From assembly GCF_001975705.1 (NCBI RefSeq), contig NZ_CP015093.1:1860001-1924000 (forward strand): a stretch of DNA of 64,000 nt, written 5' to 3'. The stretch is from Salipiger abyssi (GTDB lineage Bacteria > Pseudomonadota > Alphaproteobacteria > Rhodobacterales > Rhodobacteraceae). The translations under genes and the position numbers were made by a program. Positions 9,312 to 17,863 of the stretch are shown here, in pieces. Under the pieces are notes generated by a model. That model saw only the letters and a program-made list of their open reading frames with translations, was not told the DNA's origin and did no database searches. How positions within the stretch are numbered: the stretch's first letter is position 1; every line of letters starts with the position of its first letter.

Positions 9312-9854
9312 ATGTCCCGTATCGACGACAGCAAGGAATTCATCCCCGTCCGCATCGCCGTTCTGACGGTGAGCGACAGCCGCACGCTCGCCGATGACCG
9401 CTCCGGCGACACGCTGGTGCAGCGGCTAACCGATGCCGGCCACACCCTTGCCGCCCGCGCCATCACCACCGACGATCGGGCGCTGATCGCCTCACAATTG
9501 CGTGACTGGATCGCCGACAAAGAGATCGACGTCATTCTGTCGACGGGGGGCACCGGGCTCACCGGCCGCGACGTCACGGTGGAGGCGCATCGCGATGTCT
9601 ATGAAAAGGAGATCGAGGCGTTTGCCACGGTCTTCACCCTGATTTCCATGAAGAAAATCGGCACGAGCGCGGTTCAGAGCCGTGCCACCGGCGGGGTTGC
9701 GGGCGGCACGTATCTGTTTGCGCTGCCCGGCAGCACCGGTGCCTGCAAGGATGCCTGGGACGAAATCCTGTGCTTCCAGCTCGATTATCGCCATGGTCCC
9801 TGCAATTTTGTCGAAATTTTTCCGCGTCTCGACGAACACAAGCGGCGGAAATAG
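9312..9854 (+). CDS. moaB: molybdenum cofactor biosynthesis protein B
   Basis: A MoaB/MogA-type protein that adenylylates molybdopterin in cofactor assembly. The 180 residues show the conserved STGGTGLTGRDVT loop (about 77-89), the SDSRTLADDRSGD N-terminal motif, and the ALPGS turn near residue 138. It stands alone here; mobA and mobB lie some 13 kb away on the same strand. Confidence 0.95.
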   Translation: MSRIDDSKEFIPVRIAVLTVSDSRTLADDRSGDTLVQRLTDAGHTLAARAITTDDRALIASQLRDWIADKEIDVILSTGGTGLTGRDVTVEAHRDVYEKEIEAFATVFTLISMKKIGTSAVQSRATGGVAGGTYLFALPGSTGACKDAWDEILCFQLDYRHGPCNFVEIFPRLDEHKRRK

Positions 9855-9948
9855 CGCCGGCCTGCGTATCATGCCGGTGGAGTTCAGGCTTCGCGGACAC
9901 ATATGCTAAACTGAATTGGGTGCCACCCAGTCTTTCGGGAAGATAGGT

Positions 9949-11412
9949 ATGCGCTTTCTCCGTCAGAGCCTTATGGGGCTCTTTTTGCTTTCCCTGACTT
10001 TGGGGCTGCTGGTCTATGCCGGCACGCTGGTGCGTGACGCGGTGCAGGCGCGTCTGAACGACACGCCGAACATGCCCGAGGCGCGCGAACGGGTGTTTGC
10101 CGTCAATGTCACGCCCGCCGCCTTCGAGACGGTGACCCCGGTGCTGACCGCTTTCGGCGAGGTGCAGAGCAGTCGCACGCTGGAGCTGCGCAGCGCCGTC
10201 GAGGGCACGCTGGTGGATCTGGCGCCGGAGTTCGTCGAGGGCGGAAGGGTGAGCGAAGGCCAGCTTCTGGCGCGGATCGACCCGGCGGATATGCAATCGG
10301 AATTCGACCGTGCCGAAAGCGCGCTGCTCGATGCCGAGGCAGAGCTGCGCGAGGCGCGCCGCGCCGTTGGGCTGGAAGAGGACGCGCTGGGCGCCGCCGA
10401 GGAACAGGCGGCGCTGCGTCAGCGCGCCTTCGAGCGGCAGCAGAACCTCGCGGACCGCAATGTCGGCACCGCTGCGGCGGTCGAAGAGGCGGAGCTTGCC
10501 GCCTCCTCGGCGCGGCAGGCCGTTGTGACGCGGCGCCAGTCAGTGGCGCAGGCGGAGGCGCGGGTGGATCAGGCCGAGACCAGCCTCGCCCGGGCCCGCA
10601 TTGCGCGGGCCGAGGCGCAGCGCCGGCTCGACGAGACCGAGATCCGCGCCGAATTCGCCGCCCAGCTCAGCGATGTGAGCGTGGTGGCCGGGCGCCGGGT
10701 GTCGTCGAACGAACAGCTTGCGGTTCTGGTGGATCCGGATGCGCTCGAGGTGGCCTTTCGCGTCTCCACCCAGCAATACGCGCGTCTTTTGGACGAGCAG
10801 GGCCGGCTGCGCGCCGCGCCGGTGCAGGCCAGTCTCGATCTCTACGGCACCAACCTGACCGCCACCGGTACGCTCTCGCGCGAGGGGGCGTCGGTGGGCG
10901 AGGGGCAGACCGGTCGCCAGCTTTATGCAAGGCTCGACCGTGCGCCGGGGTTCAAGCCGGGCGATTTCGTCACCGTCGAGATCACCGAGGCGCCGCTTGA
11001 GCGGGTGGTGCGCCTGCCCGCCACGGCGCTCGACGCCGCCGGTGCGGTGCTGGTGGTTGATGCCGAGGACCGGCTGGAGAGCATTCCGGTCACGCTGCTG
11101 CGCCGGCAGGGCGATGACGTTCTGGTGCGCGGCGACGCGCTGGAGGGGCGCGAGGTGGTGATGGAGCGCACGCCGCTGCTGGGCGCGGGCATCAAGGTGC
11201 GTCCGCTGCGGCAGGGCGCTGCCGCAGCCGCCCCCGCCGCGCTGCCCGATCTGGTCGAGCTGACCGAGGATCACCGCGCCCGTCTCGTGGCGATGGTCGA
11301 GGGCAACAGCCGCATGCCCGACGATGCCAAGGAGCGCATCCTCGCGCAGCTCTCGCAGGAGCGGGTGCCGGCGCAGGTCATCCAGCGTATCGAAGCCCGG
11401 ATGGGGGGCTGA
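9949..11412 (+). CDS. RND efflux periplasmic adaptor (membrane fusion protein)
   Basis: This 487-residue protein would bridge an inner-membrane RND pump and an outer-membrane channel. It has an N-terminal membrane anchor (about 8-27), a first barrel/lipoyl half, a long alpha-helical hairpin (about 105-235, rich in Ala/Glu/Arg), then the second lipoyl half and beta-barrel. An extra helical tail of about 65 residues (LPDLVELTEDHRARLVAMVE onward) follows the usual end. The ATG at 9949 is preferred over an upstream TTG because of the GGAAGATAGG ribosome site. The RND permease follows 3 nt later. Confidence 0.92.
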   Translation: MRFLRQSLMGLFLLSLTLGLLVYAGTLVRDAVQARLNDTPNMPEARERVFAVNVTPAAFETVTPVLTAFGEVQSSRTLELRSAVEGTLVDLAPEFVEGGRVSEGQLLARIDPADMQSEFDRAESALLDAEAELREARRAVGLEEDALGAAEEQAALRQRAFERQQNLADRNVGTAAAVEEAELAASSARQAVVTRRQSVAQAEARVDQAETSLARARIARAEAQRRLDETEIRAEFAAQLSDVSVVAGRRVSSNEQLAVLVDPDALEVAFRVSTQQYARLLDEQGRLRAAPVQASLDLYGTNLTATGTLSREGASVGEGQTGRQLYARLDRAPGFKPGDFVTVEITEAPLERVVRLPATALDAAGAVLVVDAEDRLESIPVTLLRRQGDDVLVRGDALEGREVVMERTPLLGAGIKVRPLRQGAAAAAPAALPDLVELTEDHRARLVAMVEGNSRMPDDAKERILAQLSQERVPAQVIQRIEARMGG

Positions 11413-11415
11413 TTT

Positions 11416-14400
11416 ATGCGGCAGATCCCCGGCCAGGCCAGCGGCATCCTGAGTTACTTCACCCGCCACCCGACCGTCGCCAACCTGCTGCTGGTCATGC
11501 TTCTGGCCTCCGGCCTGCTGGCGGCGCCGAACATGCGCGCGCAGTTCTTTCCCGATGTCATCGACGACGACGTGACCGTCTCGGTGCGCTGGGACGGCGC
11601 GGGCGCGGGGGATGTGGATTCCGGCATCGTGCAGGTGATGGAGCCCACGCTGCTGGCGGTCGAGGGGGTGGTGAACTCCGAGAGCCGCTCGACCGAGGGC
11701 AGCGCCCGCATCGAGCTCGAATTCGAGCCGGGCTACGACATGATGAAGGCGGTCGATGATGTCGAGTCGGCGGTGGATTCGATCACCACTTTGCCCGAGG
11801 ATGCCGACGATCCGACGATCCGCAGCGGCGGCTGGCGCGACCGGGTCACCGATGTGGTGATCACCGGGCCCGTGGCGCCGGATCAGCTCGGGCGCTTTGC
11901 CGACGAGTTCATCGTCCGGCTCTTTGCCGAGGGCGTCACCCGCACCACGATCCGCGGGCTTGCCGCGCCACAGGTCATCGTCGAGGTGCCTTCGCGCAAT
12001 CTCATCGCCCATGACGTGACCATGCAGGAGATCTCCGAGGCCATCGCCGGCGAGGTCGATGCCAACCCGGCGGGCGATGTCAGCGGCGGCAGCGCGCGCG
12101 TGCGTACCGGGGTGGAAAAGCGCAGCGCCGAGGATATCTCCGCCATCGTGCTGCGTTCCGAGCAGGACGGCACCAAGCTCACCATCGGCGATGTCGCGCT
12201 TGTGCGGCTCGAAGGAATCGACCGCGAGCGGAGCTATTTCGTCGGCGACGACCCGGCGATTTCGATCCGGGTCGACCGTTCGGCCCAGGGCGACGCCATC
12301 GAGATCCAGCACCAGGTCGAGGATGTGGCGCGGGAATTCCAGGCCTCGCTGCCCGAGGGCACGCGGGTTGATCTGATCCGCACCCGGGCCGAGGCGATCA
12401 CCGGGCGGCTCAACATCCTTCTGGACAATGGCGCAACCGGGCTGCTGCTGGTCGTGGTGCTGCTGTTCCTCTTTCTCAATGCGCGCACGGCGCTCTGGGT
12501 GGCGGCGGGCATCCCGACCTCCATGCTGGCGGCGCTGGCGCTGATGTATGCCTCGGGGCTGACGATCAACATGATCTCGCTTTTCGCGCTGATCATCACG
12601 CTGGGCATCGTGGTCGACGACGCCATCGTGGTGGGCGAACATGCCGATCACATGTCGCGCCACGGGCTGGGGCCGGTGGAGGCGGCGGAGACGGCGGCCA
12701 AGCGCATGGCGCTGCCGGTGTTCTCCTCGACCCTGACCACGGTGATCGCGTTTTTCGGCCTCACCGTCATTGGCGGGCGCTTCGGCGACATGATCGCCGA
12801 CATTCCCTTCACGGTGATCGCGGTGCTGATGGCCTCGCTGGTCGAGTGTTTCCTGATCCTGCCCAACCACATGTCGCACGCGATTGCGGCCTCGTCGAAG
12901 CAGCACTGGTACGACATGCCCTCGCGTCTGGTGAACCGTGGCTTCCGCTGGATCCGCGAGCGTCTGTTCCGGCCCTTCATGGCCGGCGTGATCACCGCGC
13001 GCTACGTGGTTCTGGCGGGCGCGGTGCTGGCGCTGGCCAGCCAGGTCTCGCTGCTGATCAATGGCGATGTGCAATGGCGCTTTTTCAACTCGCCCGAACA
13101 GCCTTCGGTCACCGGCAATTTCGCCATGGCGCCCGGCGCCGGGCGCGAGGACACGCTGGCGCAGATGCGGCTCTTGCAGCAGACCACCGAGCAGCTCGGC
13201 GCGGAATATGAAGAGCGCTATGGCCGCAACCCGGTGGACTACGTCATCGCCGAGGTCGGCGGCAATGCCGGTTACGGGCTCGCCGGTGCCGACAGCAAGG
13301 ATGCGGACCAGCTCGGCGGGATCTCCATCGAATTGATCGACGCCGACCTGCGCCCTTATTCCAGCTTTGCCTTTGTCGGCGAGTTGCAGGAGCGGGTGGA
13401 GCGTCATCCGCTGGTCGAGACCATCAGCTTTCGCGGCTGGCGGTCCGGCCCGGGCGGCGACGCGCTCGACGTGCAGTTCTACGGCGCCAGCTCCGAGACG
13501 CTGAAGGGCGCGGCGGAGGATCTCAAGACCGCCGTGTTGCGCTTCCCCGAGGTCTCGGCGGTCGAGGACAACCTCTCCTATGACAAGGAAGAGCTGGTGC
13601 TGGAGCTGACGCCGCAGGGCAAGGCGCTGGGCTTTACCATCGACGCGCTGGGCCGGGTGCTGCGCAACCGGCTGGGCGGGATCGAGGCGGCGACCTATCC
13701 CGACGGGCCACGCAGCGCGGAGATCCGGGTCGAGCTGCCGGAGAGCGAGCTGACGGCGGATTTCATGGAGCGGATGCAGATGCGCACGCCCGACGGCGCC
13801 TATGTGCCGCTCGCCGATATCGTCAGCGTGTCGCGGCAGACCGGCTTTTCCACGGTGCGGCGCGAAAACGGGCTGCGGCTGATCTCGGTCACCGGCGACA
13901 TTTCCGAAGACGATGCGGAACGCGCCACCGAGATCATGCAGGCGCTGGAGCAGGAGATCCTGCCGACCATCGCCGCCGAGCGGCAGGTGGAATGGCGGAT
14001 GTCGGGGCTGTCCGAGCAGGAAGACCGCTTTCTCGGCGAGGCGCGCAGCGGGCTGACGCTGGTGCTGCTGGGGATCTACCTGGTGCTGGCCTGGGTCTTT
14101 GCGAGCTGGACGCGGCCGCTGGTGGTGATGTCGATCATCCCCTTCGGCCTGGTGGGCACGATCTACGGCCACGCGCTCTGGGAGGTGCCGCTGTCGATGT
14201 TCACCGTGGTGGGGCTGCTGGGGATGACCGGGATCATCATCAACGATTCGATCGTGCTGGTGACGCAGATCGACGAATACGCGCCCGACCGGGGCATCTT
14301 CCGGGCGATCATCGACGGCACTGCCGACCGTCTGCGTCCGGTCTTCCTGACCACGGCGACCACGGTGCTGGGGCTGGCCCCGCTGCTCTATGAGCGCTCC

Positions 14401-14805
14401 TCGGACGCGCAGTTCCTCAAGCCGACGGTGATCACGCTGGTCTACGGGCTTGGGTTCGGCATGGTGCTGGTGTTGATCGTGGTGCCGGCGCTGATCGCGG
14501 TGCAGCACGATATCGCTCGCCGTGTCGCAGCGCTCCGGCGCGGCGTGCGGTTCCGGCACGGGCGGGTGCGGGCGCTGATGCTGCTGGCGCTGGCGGCGAT
14601 GCTGGGCTGGCTGGGCGTGACGATGGGCTACACGGCGGTGACCGGCGCGCTGCCGGCGGTGCTGTCGCTGCCGGCGATCGCGGCGCTGCCGCCGCTGCTG
14701 GCAGCCTTCCTGCTGTTCGTCGGCGGAATGGCGCTTGGCGTGCTGGCGATCTGGGCGGTGGCTTCGGTCATCTATGCGATGCAGCGCCGGTCGGGCGCGG
14801 CCTGA
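11416..14805 (+). CDS. RND family efflux permease (AcrB/MexB type) with extra C-terminal membrane helices
   Basis: A proton-driven exporter of 1129 residues with the two-fold RND layout: helix 1 near residue 20, a large periplasmic loop, helices 2-6 (about 335-550), a second loop, and helices 8-12 (about 875-1030). The TM4 proton-relay aspartates are present (GIVVDDAIVVGEH, near residue 400). Unlike classical pumps of about 1030-1050 residues, it continues with about 95 residues holding two or three further hydrophobic helices. It forms an operon with the adaptor; no outer-membrane factor gene is adjacent. Substrate is unknown. Confidence 0.93.
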   Translation: MRQIPGQASGILSYFTRHPTVANLLLVMLLASGLLAAPNMRAQFFPDVIDDDVTVSVRWDGAGAGDVDSGIVQVMEPTLLAVEGVVNSESRSTEGSARIELEFEPGYDMMKAVDDVESAVDSITTLPEDADDPTIRSGGWRDRVTDVVITGPVAPDQLGRFADEFIVRLFAEGVTRTTIRGLAAPQVIVEVPSRNLIAHDVTMQEISEAIAGEVDANPAGDVSGGSARVRTGVEKRSAEDISAIVLRSEQDGTKLTIGDVALVRLEGIDRERSYFVGDDPAISIRVDRSAQGDAIEIQHQVEDVAREFQASLPEGTRVDLIRTRAEAITGRLNILLDNGATGLLLVVVLLFLFLNARTALWVAAGIPTSMLAALALMYASGLTINMISLFALIITLGIVVDDAIVVGEHADHMSRHGLGPVEAAETAAKRMALPVFSSTLTTVIAFFGLTVIGGRFGDMIADIPFTVIAVLMASLVECFLILPNHMSHAIAASSKQHWYDMPSRLVNRGFRWIRERLFRPFMAGVITARYVVLAGAVLALASQVSLLINGDVQWRFFNSPEQPSVTGNFAMAPGAGREDTLAQMRLLQQTTEQLGAEYEERYGRNPVDYVIAEVGGNAGYGLAGADSKDADQLGGISIELIDADLRPYSSFAFVGELQERVERHPLVETISFRGWRSGPGGDALDVQFYGASSETLKGAAEDLKTAVLRFPEVSAVEDNLSYDKEELVLELTPQGKALGFTIDALGRVLRNRLGGIEAATYPDGPRSAEIRVELPESELTADFMERMQMRTPDGAYVPLADIVSVSRQTGFSTVRRENGLRLISVTGDISEDDAERATEIMQALEQEILPTIAAERQVEWRMSGLSEQEDRFLGEARSGLTLVLLGIYLVLAWVFASWTRPLVVMSIIPFGLVGTIYGHALWEVPLSMFTVVGLLGMTGIIINDSIVLVTQIDEYAPDRGIFRAIIDGTADRLRPVFLTTATTVLGLAPLLYERSSDAQFLKPTVITLVYGLGFGMVLVLIVVPALIAVQHDIARRVAALRRGVRFRHGRVRALMLLALAAMLGWLGVTMGYTAVTGALPAVLSLPAIAALPPLLAAFLLFVGGMALGVLAIWAVASVIYAMQRRSGAA

Positions 14806-14863
14806 GGCGCGGGCGGAGGTTTGAAAACCCACCCTACGGGCGATGCGCGGGTCTTCTCAGGGA

Positions 14864-14896
14864 GCATGTGATGGGCAGATTGCCCACCCGACATGC
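14864..14896. repeat. palindromic repeat with GGGCAGATTGCCC core
   Basis: A 33-nt imperfect palindrome, GCATGTGATGGGCAG / ATTGCCCACCCGACATGC, lies between the convergent RND permease and DsbD-like genes. Its core TGGGCAGATTGCCCACCC recurs at 16441-16458. The neighbouring GAAAACCCACCCTACGGG (14823-14840) belongs to the same family. It could act as a bidirectional terminator. Confidence 0.6.
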
Positions 14897-14898
14897 GC

Positions 14899-15702
14899 TT
14901 AGCCATCGCAGCCGTGGATATCGACCGCGTGGCTGGCGCCCAGCACGGTGATGCGCAGGCGCGAGCGGTCGAGCATGAACGGCTTGCCGTCCATATGCAT
15001 GAGCCTTGTCTCTGTCACCAGCGTGCCGCCCTCGCGATGGGTCTTCGGCTCGGCGACCCATAGCGCCGGCTGGCCGCTTTCGATCACGGTTTCCTCGGTG
15101 CCGCCGGCGCCGGGCATGTCTATCTCGGCGCGCAGGGCGATCCCGTTGCCGGCGGGGCTCACCCGGCAGCGCACCTGTTTCACCGAGGCCTCGGATTCGG
15201 TGAAAGGCGCCGAGGCGAGGGCCGAGGCGATCATCGGGTCGGGTTGCGCGGTCGTGGACGGCAGCGTCGCATCGATGCGCAGCGTGTGCGGCAGGCAGAT
15301 CTCGTTGCAGAGCCCGAGCTGCATCTCGGTCTTCAGCCGGATATCGCCATTGCCCTGCGGGGTGATGCGCAGCGGCAGCACCAGCTCTTTCTTGTAGCCG
15401 ACCGAGCGCATGCCCGATTGCCAGAACACATGCGGCGCGGGCCAGAGCACCTCCACCGACCGGGTGTTGCGCGAGCCGCGCCAGTCGAAGACCGGCGGGA
15501 TGCCGGCCTCGCCGGGCGCGCGCCAGTAGGTCTTCCAACCCGGCGCCAGCGTCAGATGCAGCGCCGCCATGTGGTCGCCATCGGGCAGGCGCCAGCCCGG
15601 GCGCAGCTCGGCCTCCACCGGTTCGGCGGCGAGGGCCGGGGCGGCGCAGGCGAGAAGGGCGGCGAAAATCAGGGACAGGGCTCGGATCATGAGGAAACAC
15701 AT
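14899..15702 (-). CDS. periplasmic protein with DsbD N-terminal-like domain
   Basis: A 267-residue secreted protein. The signal peptide ends near residue 25 (ALLACAAPALA-AEP). The mature part resembles the N-terminal domain of the thiol reductase DsbD, with a LGLCNEICLPHTLRI block holding two cysteines four positions apart. The membrane and thioredoxin domains of DsbD are absent. It may accept electrons from a CcdA-type partner encoded elsewhere. The start at 15702 has AGGA six bases upstream; an ATG at 15690 is the alternative. It is a single gene, divergent from yqgE. Confidence 0.82.
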   Translation of the reverse strand: MCFLMIRALSLIFAALLACAAPALAAEPVEAELRPGWRLPDGDHMAALHLTLAPGWKTYWRAPGEAGIPPVFDWRGSRNTRSVEVLWPAPHVFWQSGMRSVGYKKELVLPLRITPQGNGDIRLKTEMQLGLCNEICLPHTLRIDATLPSTTAQPDPMIASALASAPFTESEASVKQVRCRVSPAGNGIALRAEIDMPGAGGTEETVIESGQPALWVAEPKTHREGGTLVTETRLMHMDGKPFMLDRSRLRITVLGASHAVDIHGCDG

Positions 15703-15847
15703 GGTCAATCCTGCATGAAATGCCAAGTCACATTGCGGCGAGAGCGCCGTGCGCCGTGTCCTCCGGGAGACGCCGCGCCTCCTCTCTTGCACCGCGTCCC
15801 GCTGGGGGCCATGTTGGAGGTCGACACCCCGATCGGAAGGTTGCCCC

Positions 15848-16423
15848 ATGGACATCGCCTCTGGCACCACGGACCTCACCGGACACATGCTGATCGCGAT
15901 GCCGGGCATGGGCGATTCGCGATTCGAACAGGCGGTGGTCTTCCTGTGCGCGCATTCCGACGAGGGCGCCATGGGGCTGATCGTCAACAAGCCCTCGGGC
16001 GACGTGACCATGGCCGGGCTTCTGGAACAGCTCTCGATCACCCCGGCGCCGGGGCTCGAACGGCGGCAGGTGCATTTCGGCGGACCGGTGGAGATGGGGC
16101 GCGGCTTCGTTCTGCACTCGCCTGATTATCAGTCGGGGCTGACCACCTTGCAGGTCGATGGCGAGTTCCACATGACCGGCACGCTGGATGTGCTGGAAAC
16201 CATCGCGCGCGGCGACGGCCCGGCGCGCTGGATGGCGATGCTGGGCTATGCCGGCTGGGGGCCGGGGCAGCTCGAGGAGGAGCTGGCGCAGAACGGCTGG
16301 CTGGTCTGCGACGCCTCGCCGGAGCTGGTCTTCGACATCGCCGATGCCTCGAAATGGGAGGCGGCGCTGAACTCGCTGGGAATCCCCGCGCATCTGCTCT
16401 CGGCGGAGGGCGGGACGGCCTGA
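15848..16423 (+). CDS. YqgE/AlgH family protein
   Basis: A 191-residue cytoplasmic protein of the UPF0301 family. It shows the family hallmarks GHMLIAMPGMGDSRFEQAVVFLCAHS near the N-terminus, GLIVNKP, and VHFGGPVEMGRGFVLHS in the middle, and GYAGWGPGQLEEEL. The biochemical role is unsettled; AlgH was linked to alginate regulation in Pseudomonas. Start at 15848 has GGAAGG seven bases upstream. It is monocistronic and followed by a repeat-rich gap. Confidence 0.95.
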   Translation: MDIASGTTDLTGHMLIAMPGMGDSRFEQAVVFLCAHSDEGAMGLIVNKPSGDVTMAGLLEQLSITPAPGLERRQVHFGGPVEMGRGFVLHSPDYQSGLTTLQVDGEFHMTGTLDVLETIARGDGPARWMAMLGYAGWGPGQLEEELAQNGWLVCDASPELVFDIADASKWEAALNSLGIPAHLLSAEGGTA

Positions 16424-16440
16424 GACGGTCTTGGCGGCGG

Positions 16441-16464
16441 TGGGCAGATTGCCCACCCTACGGG
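16441..16464. repeat. CCCACCCTACGGG hairpin repeat
   Basis: TGGGCAGATTGCCCACCC followed by TACGGG. The GGGCA/TGCCC hairpin lies just after yqgE and is identical over 18 nt to the one at 14872-14889. It may terminate yqgE transcription. Confidence 0.6.
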
Positions 16465-16549
16465 TGACAGGGCGACCGCCCCGGACCTGCTCCGGGGCCT
16501 CGGCGGTTGTCATCGTCGCGCTGTTTAGTGGTTTTGTCTGATGTGCAAC

Positions 16550-16757
16550 GGAAGCCGGGCCCGGCGACTGACCGTGGGGTGTCGCGCTATCCTCTGAATC
16601 CCTTGATTTATCCCGGCCAAATCCGAAGGATATCGAAGCTAGGCGCGAGCGTCACCAAAGCGGCAGCCCGCCCGAACGGGCAGCCGCTGGGCCCGGCGGC
16701 GCTACGCGCCTTGTTCCGGGCCAGGGGCGCGGGGAGCTTTTGGAGGGTGTTGTCCAA
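16550..16757. repeat. dispersed palindromic element, copy 1
   Basis: The 360-bp gap between yqgE and the tsaC-type gene contains no convincing gene. It holds a 36-nt core (16592-16627, including GATTTATCCCGGCCA) that matches 23778-23813 at 31 of 36 positions. Shared GTCACCAAA, CAGCCCG and TTGTTCCG blocks follow in the same order. The core is flanked by GC-rich inverted segments around GCCGGGCCCGGC (16554-16565) and CTGGGCCCGGCGG (16687-16699). The outer terminal repeats of copy 2 are not obvious here. Confidence 0.65.
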
Positions 16758-16783
16758 TGGGGCTGATGAACGCGCCGCCCGCG

Positions 16784-17740
16784 CTACTCCCGCGGTGCCG
16801 CCGCGCGGTTCAGCCGGTCGTTGATCGCCACGCCCAGCCCGACATGCGGGATCGGCATGACGGCGATGGCCTCGGCGCCGGAGGCGTCCAGCCGGTGCAG
16901 GTATTCGAAGAGATTGGCCGCCGCCTCGACCAGATCGCCCGTGGGCGACAGGTTGAGATCGCAATCGCCCTCGGTCTTGCCGAATCCCAGCCTCGCCTCG
17001 CCCGCATGCCATTCCGCCGCGTTGAGGCGCACTCGCGCCCGGGGCGCGTAATGCGAGGCGAGCTGCCCCGGCGCCGAGATCGCCTCGCGGTCGCGGCGGG
17101 CCAGCACCGGGCGGCCCAGAGCCTCCGACAGCGCCTCGGTGGTGATCCGGCCCGGGCGCAGCAGCGTCGGCTTGCCCGCAAGGCCGAGGATCGTCGATTC
17201 CAGCCCGACCTCGCAGGCACCGCCGTCCAGCACCGCTTCGATCCGCCCGTCGAGCGTGTCGAGCACATGCGCGGCGCGGGTCGGGCTGATGCGGCCCGAG
17301 CGGTTGGCCGAGGGCGCCGCAACCGGCCCGCCAAAGCCGCGCAGCAGCGCGCGCGCCGCCGGATTGGCGGGCATCCGTACCGCCAGCGACCCGAGCCCCG
17401 CCGTCACCAGCTTCGATACCGGCGCGCCGGCGCGCAGCGGCAAAACCATGGTGAGCGGGCCGGGCCAGAAGGCCGCGGCGGCGGCATCGGCGAGATCGGT
17501 CCACTCGACCAGCGCCTTCACCGCGTCGAGATCGGCCAGATGCACGATCAGCGGGTTGAAGGAGGGCCGGCCCTTGGCCTCGTAGATCCGCGCCACGGCG
17601 CGGTCGTTGCAGGCGTCTCCGCCCAGCCCGTAGACGGTCTCCGTCGGGAAGGCGACCAGCCCGCCCTGTCGCAGGATCTCTGCCGCGCGGGTGATGCCCG
17701 GCTCGTCGGCCGCAAGGCGCTCGGTTGCGATTTCGCTCAT
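16784..17740 (-). CDS. L-threonylcarbamoyladenylate synthase (YrdC/Sua5)
   Basis: It makes threonylcarbamoyl-AMP from threonine, bicarbonate and ATP for the t6A37 tRNA modification. The 318 residues comprise a YrdC domain (about 1-210; GGLVAFPTETVYGLGGDA, KGRPSFNPLIVH, SANRSGRISPT) and a C-terminal Sua5 domain (about 225-318) reached through the SPGQLASHYAPRA linker. That makes it the long Sua5 form rather than the short TsaC. It is divergent from the acyl-CoA dehydrogenase at 17864. Confidence 0.95.
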   Translation of the reverse strand: MSEIATERLAADEPGITRAAEILRQGGLVAFPTETVYGLGGDACNDRAVARIYEAKGRPSFNPLIVHLADLDAVKALVEWTDLADAAAAAFWPGPLTMVLPLRAGAPVSKLVTAGLGSLAVRMPANPAARALLRGFGGPVAAPSANRSGRISPTRAAHVLDTLDGRIEAVLDGGACEVGLESTILGLAGKPTLLRPGRITTEALSEALGRPVLARRDREAISAPGQLASHYAPRARVRLNAAEWHAGEARLGFGKTEGDCDLNLSPTGDLVEAAANLFEYLHRLDASGAEAIAVMPIPHVGLGVAINDRLNRAAAPRE

Positions 17741-17863
17741 GATATTTCGTGACGCCGCGTTTCGATTGGACAGGCGCGCGGGGACCGGTAGGCTCGCGAC
17801 CCGAGAATGACGCTCTTGCTAGCCGAGCGCCTGCCTGTTGCCAACCGGGATTGGACCCAGCTC

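Noticed and set aside
10540..14832. A 1430-codon open frame antisense to the RND adaptor and permease
   Set aside because: It mirrors the codon bias of the genes on the other strand, is rich in His/Arg/Gln low-complexity sequence and has no recognisable domain.
16507..16824. A 105-codon frame through the repeat element near 16.6 kb
   Set aside because: It crosses the palindromic element, lacks a ribosome site and its similarity to other frames stems from the repeat itself.
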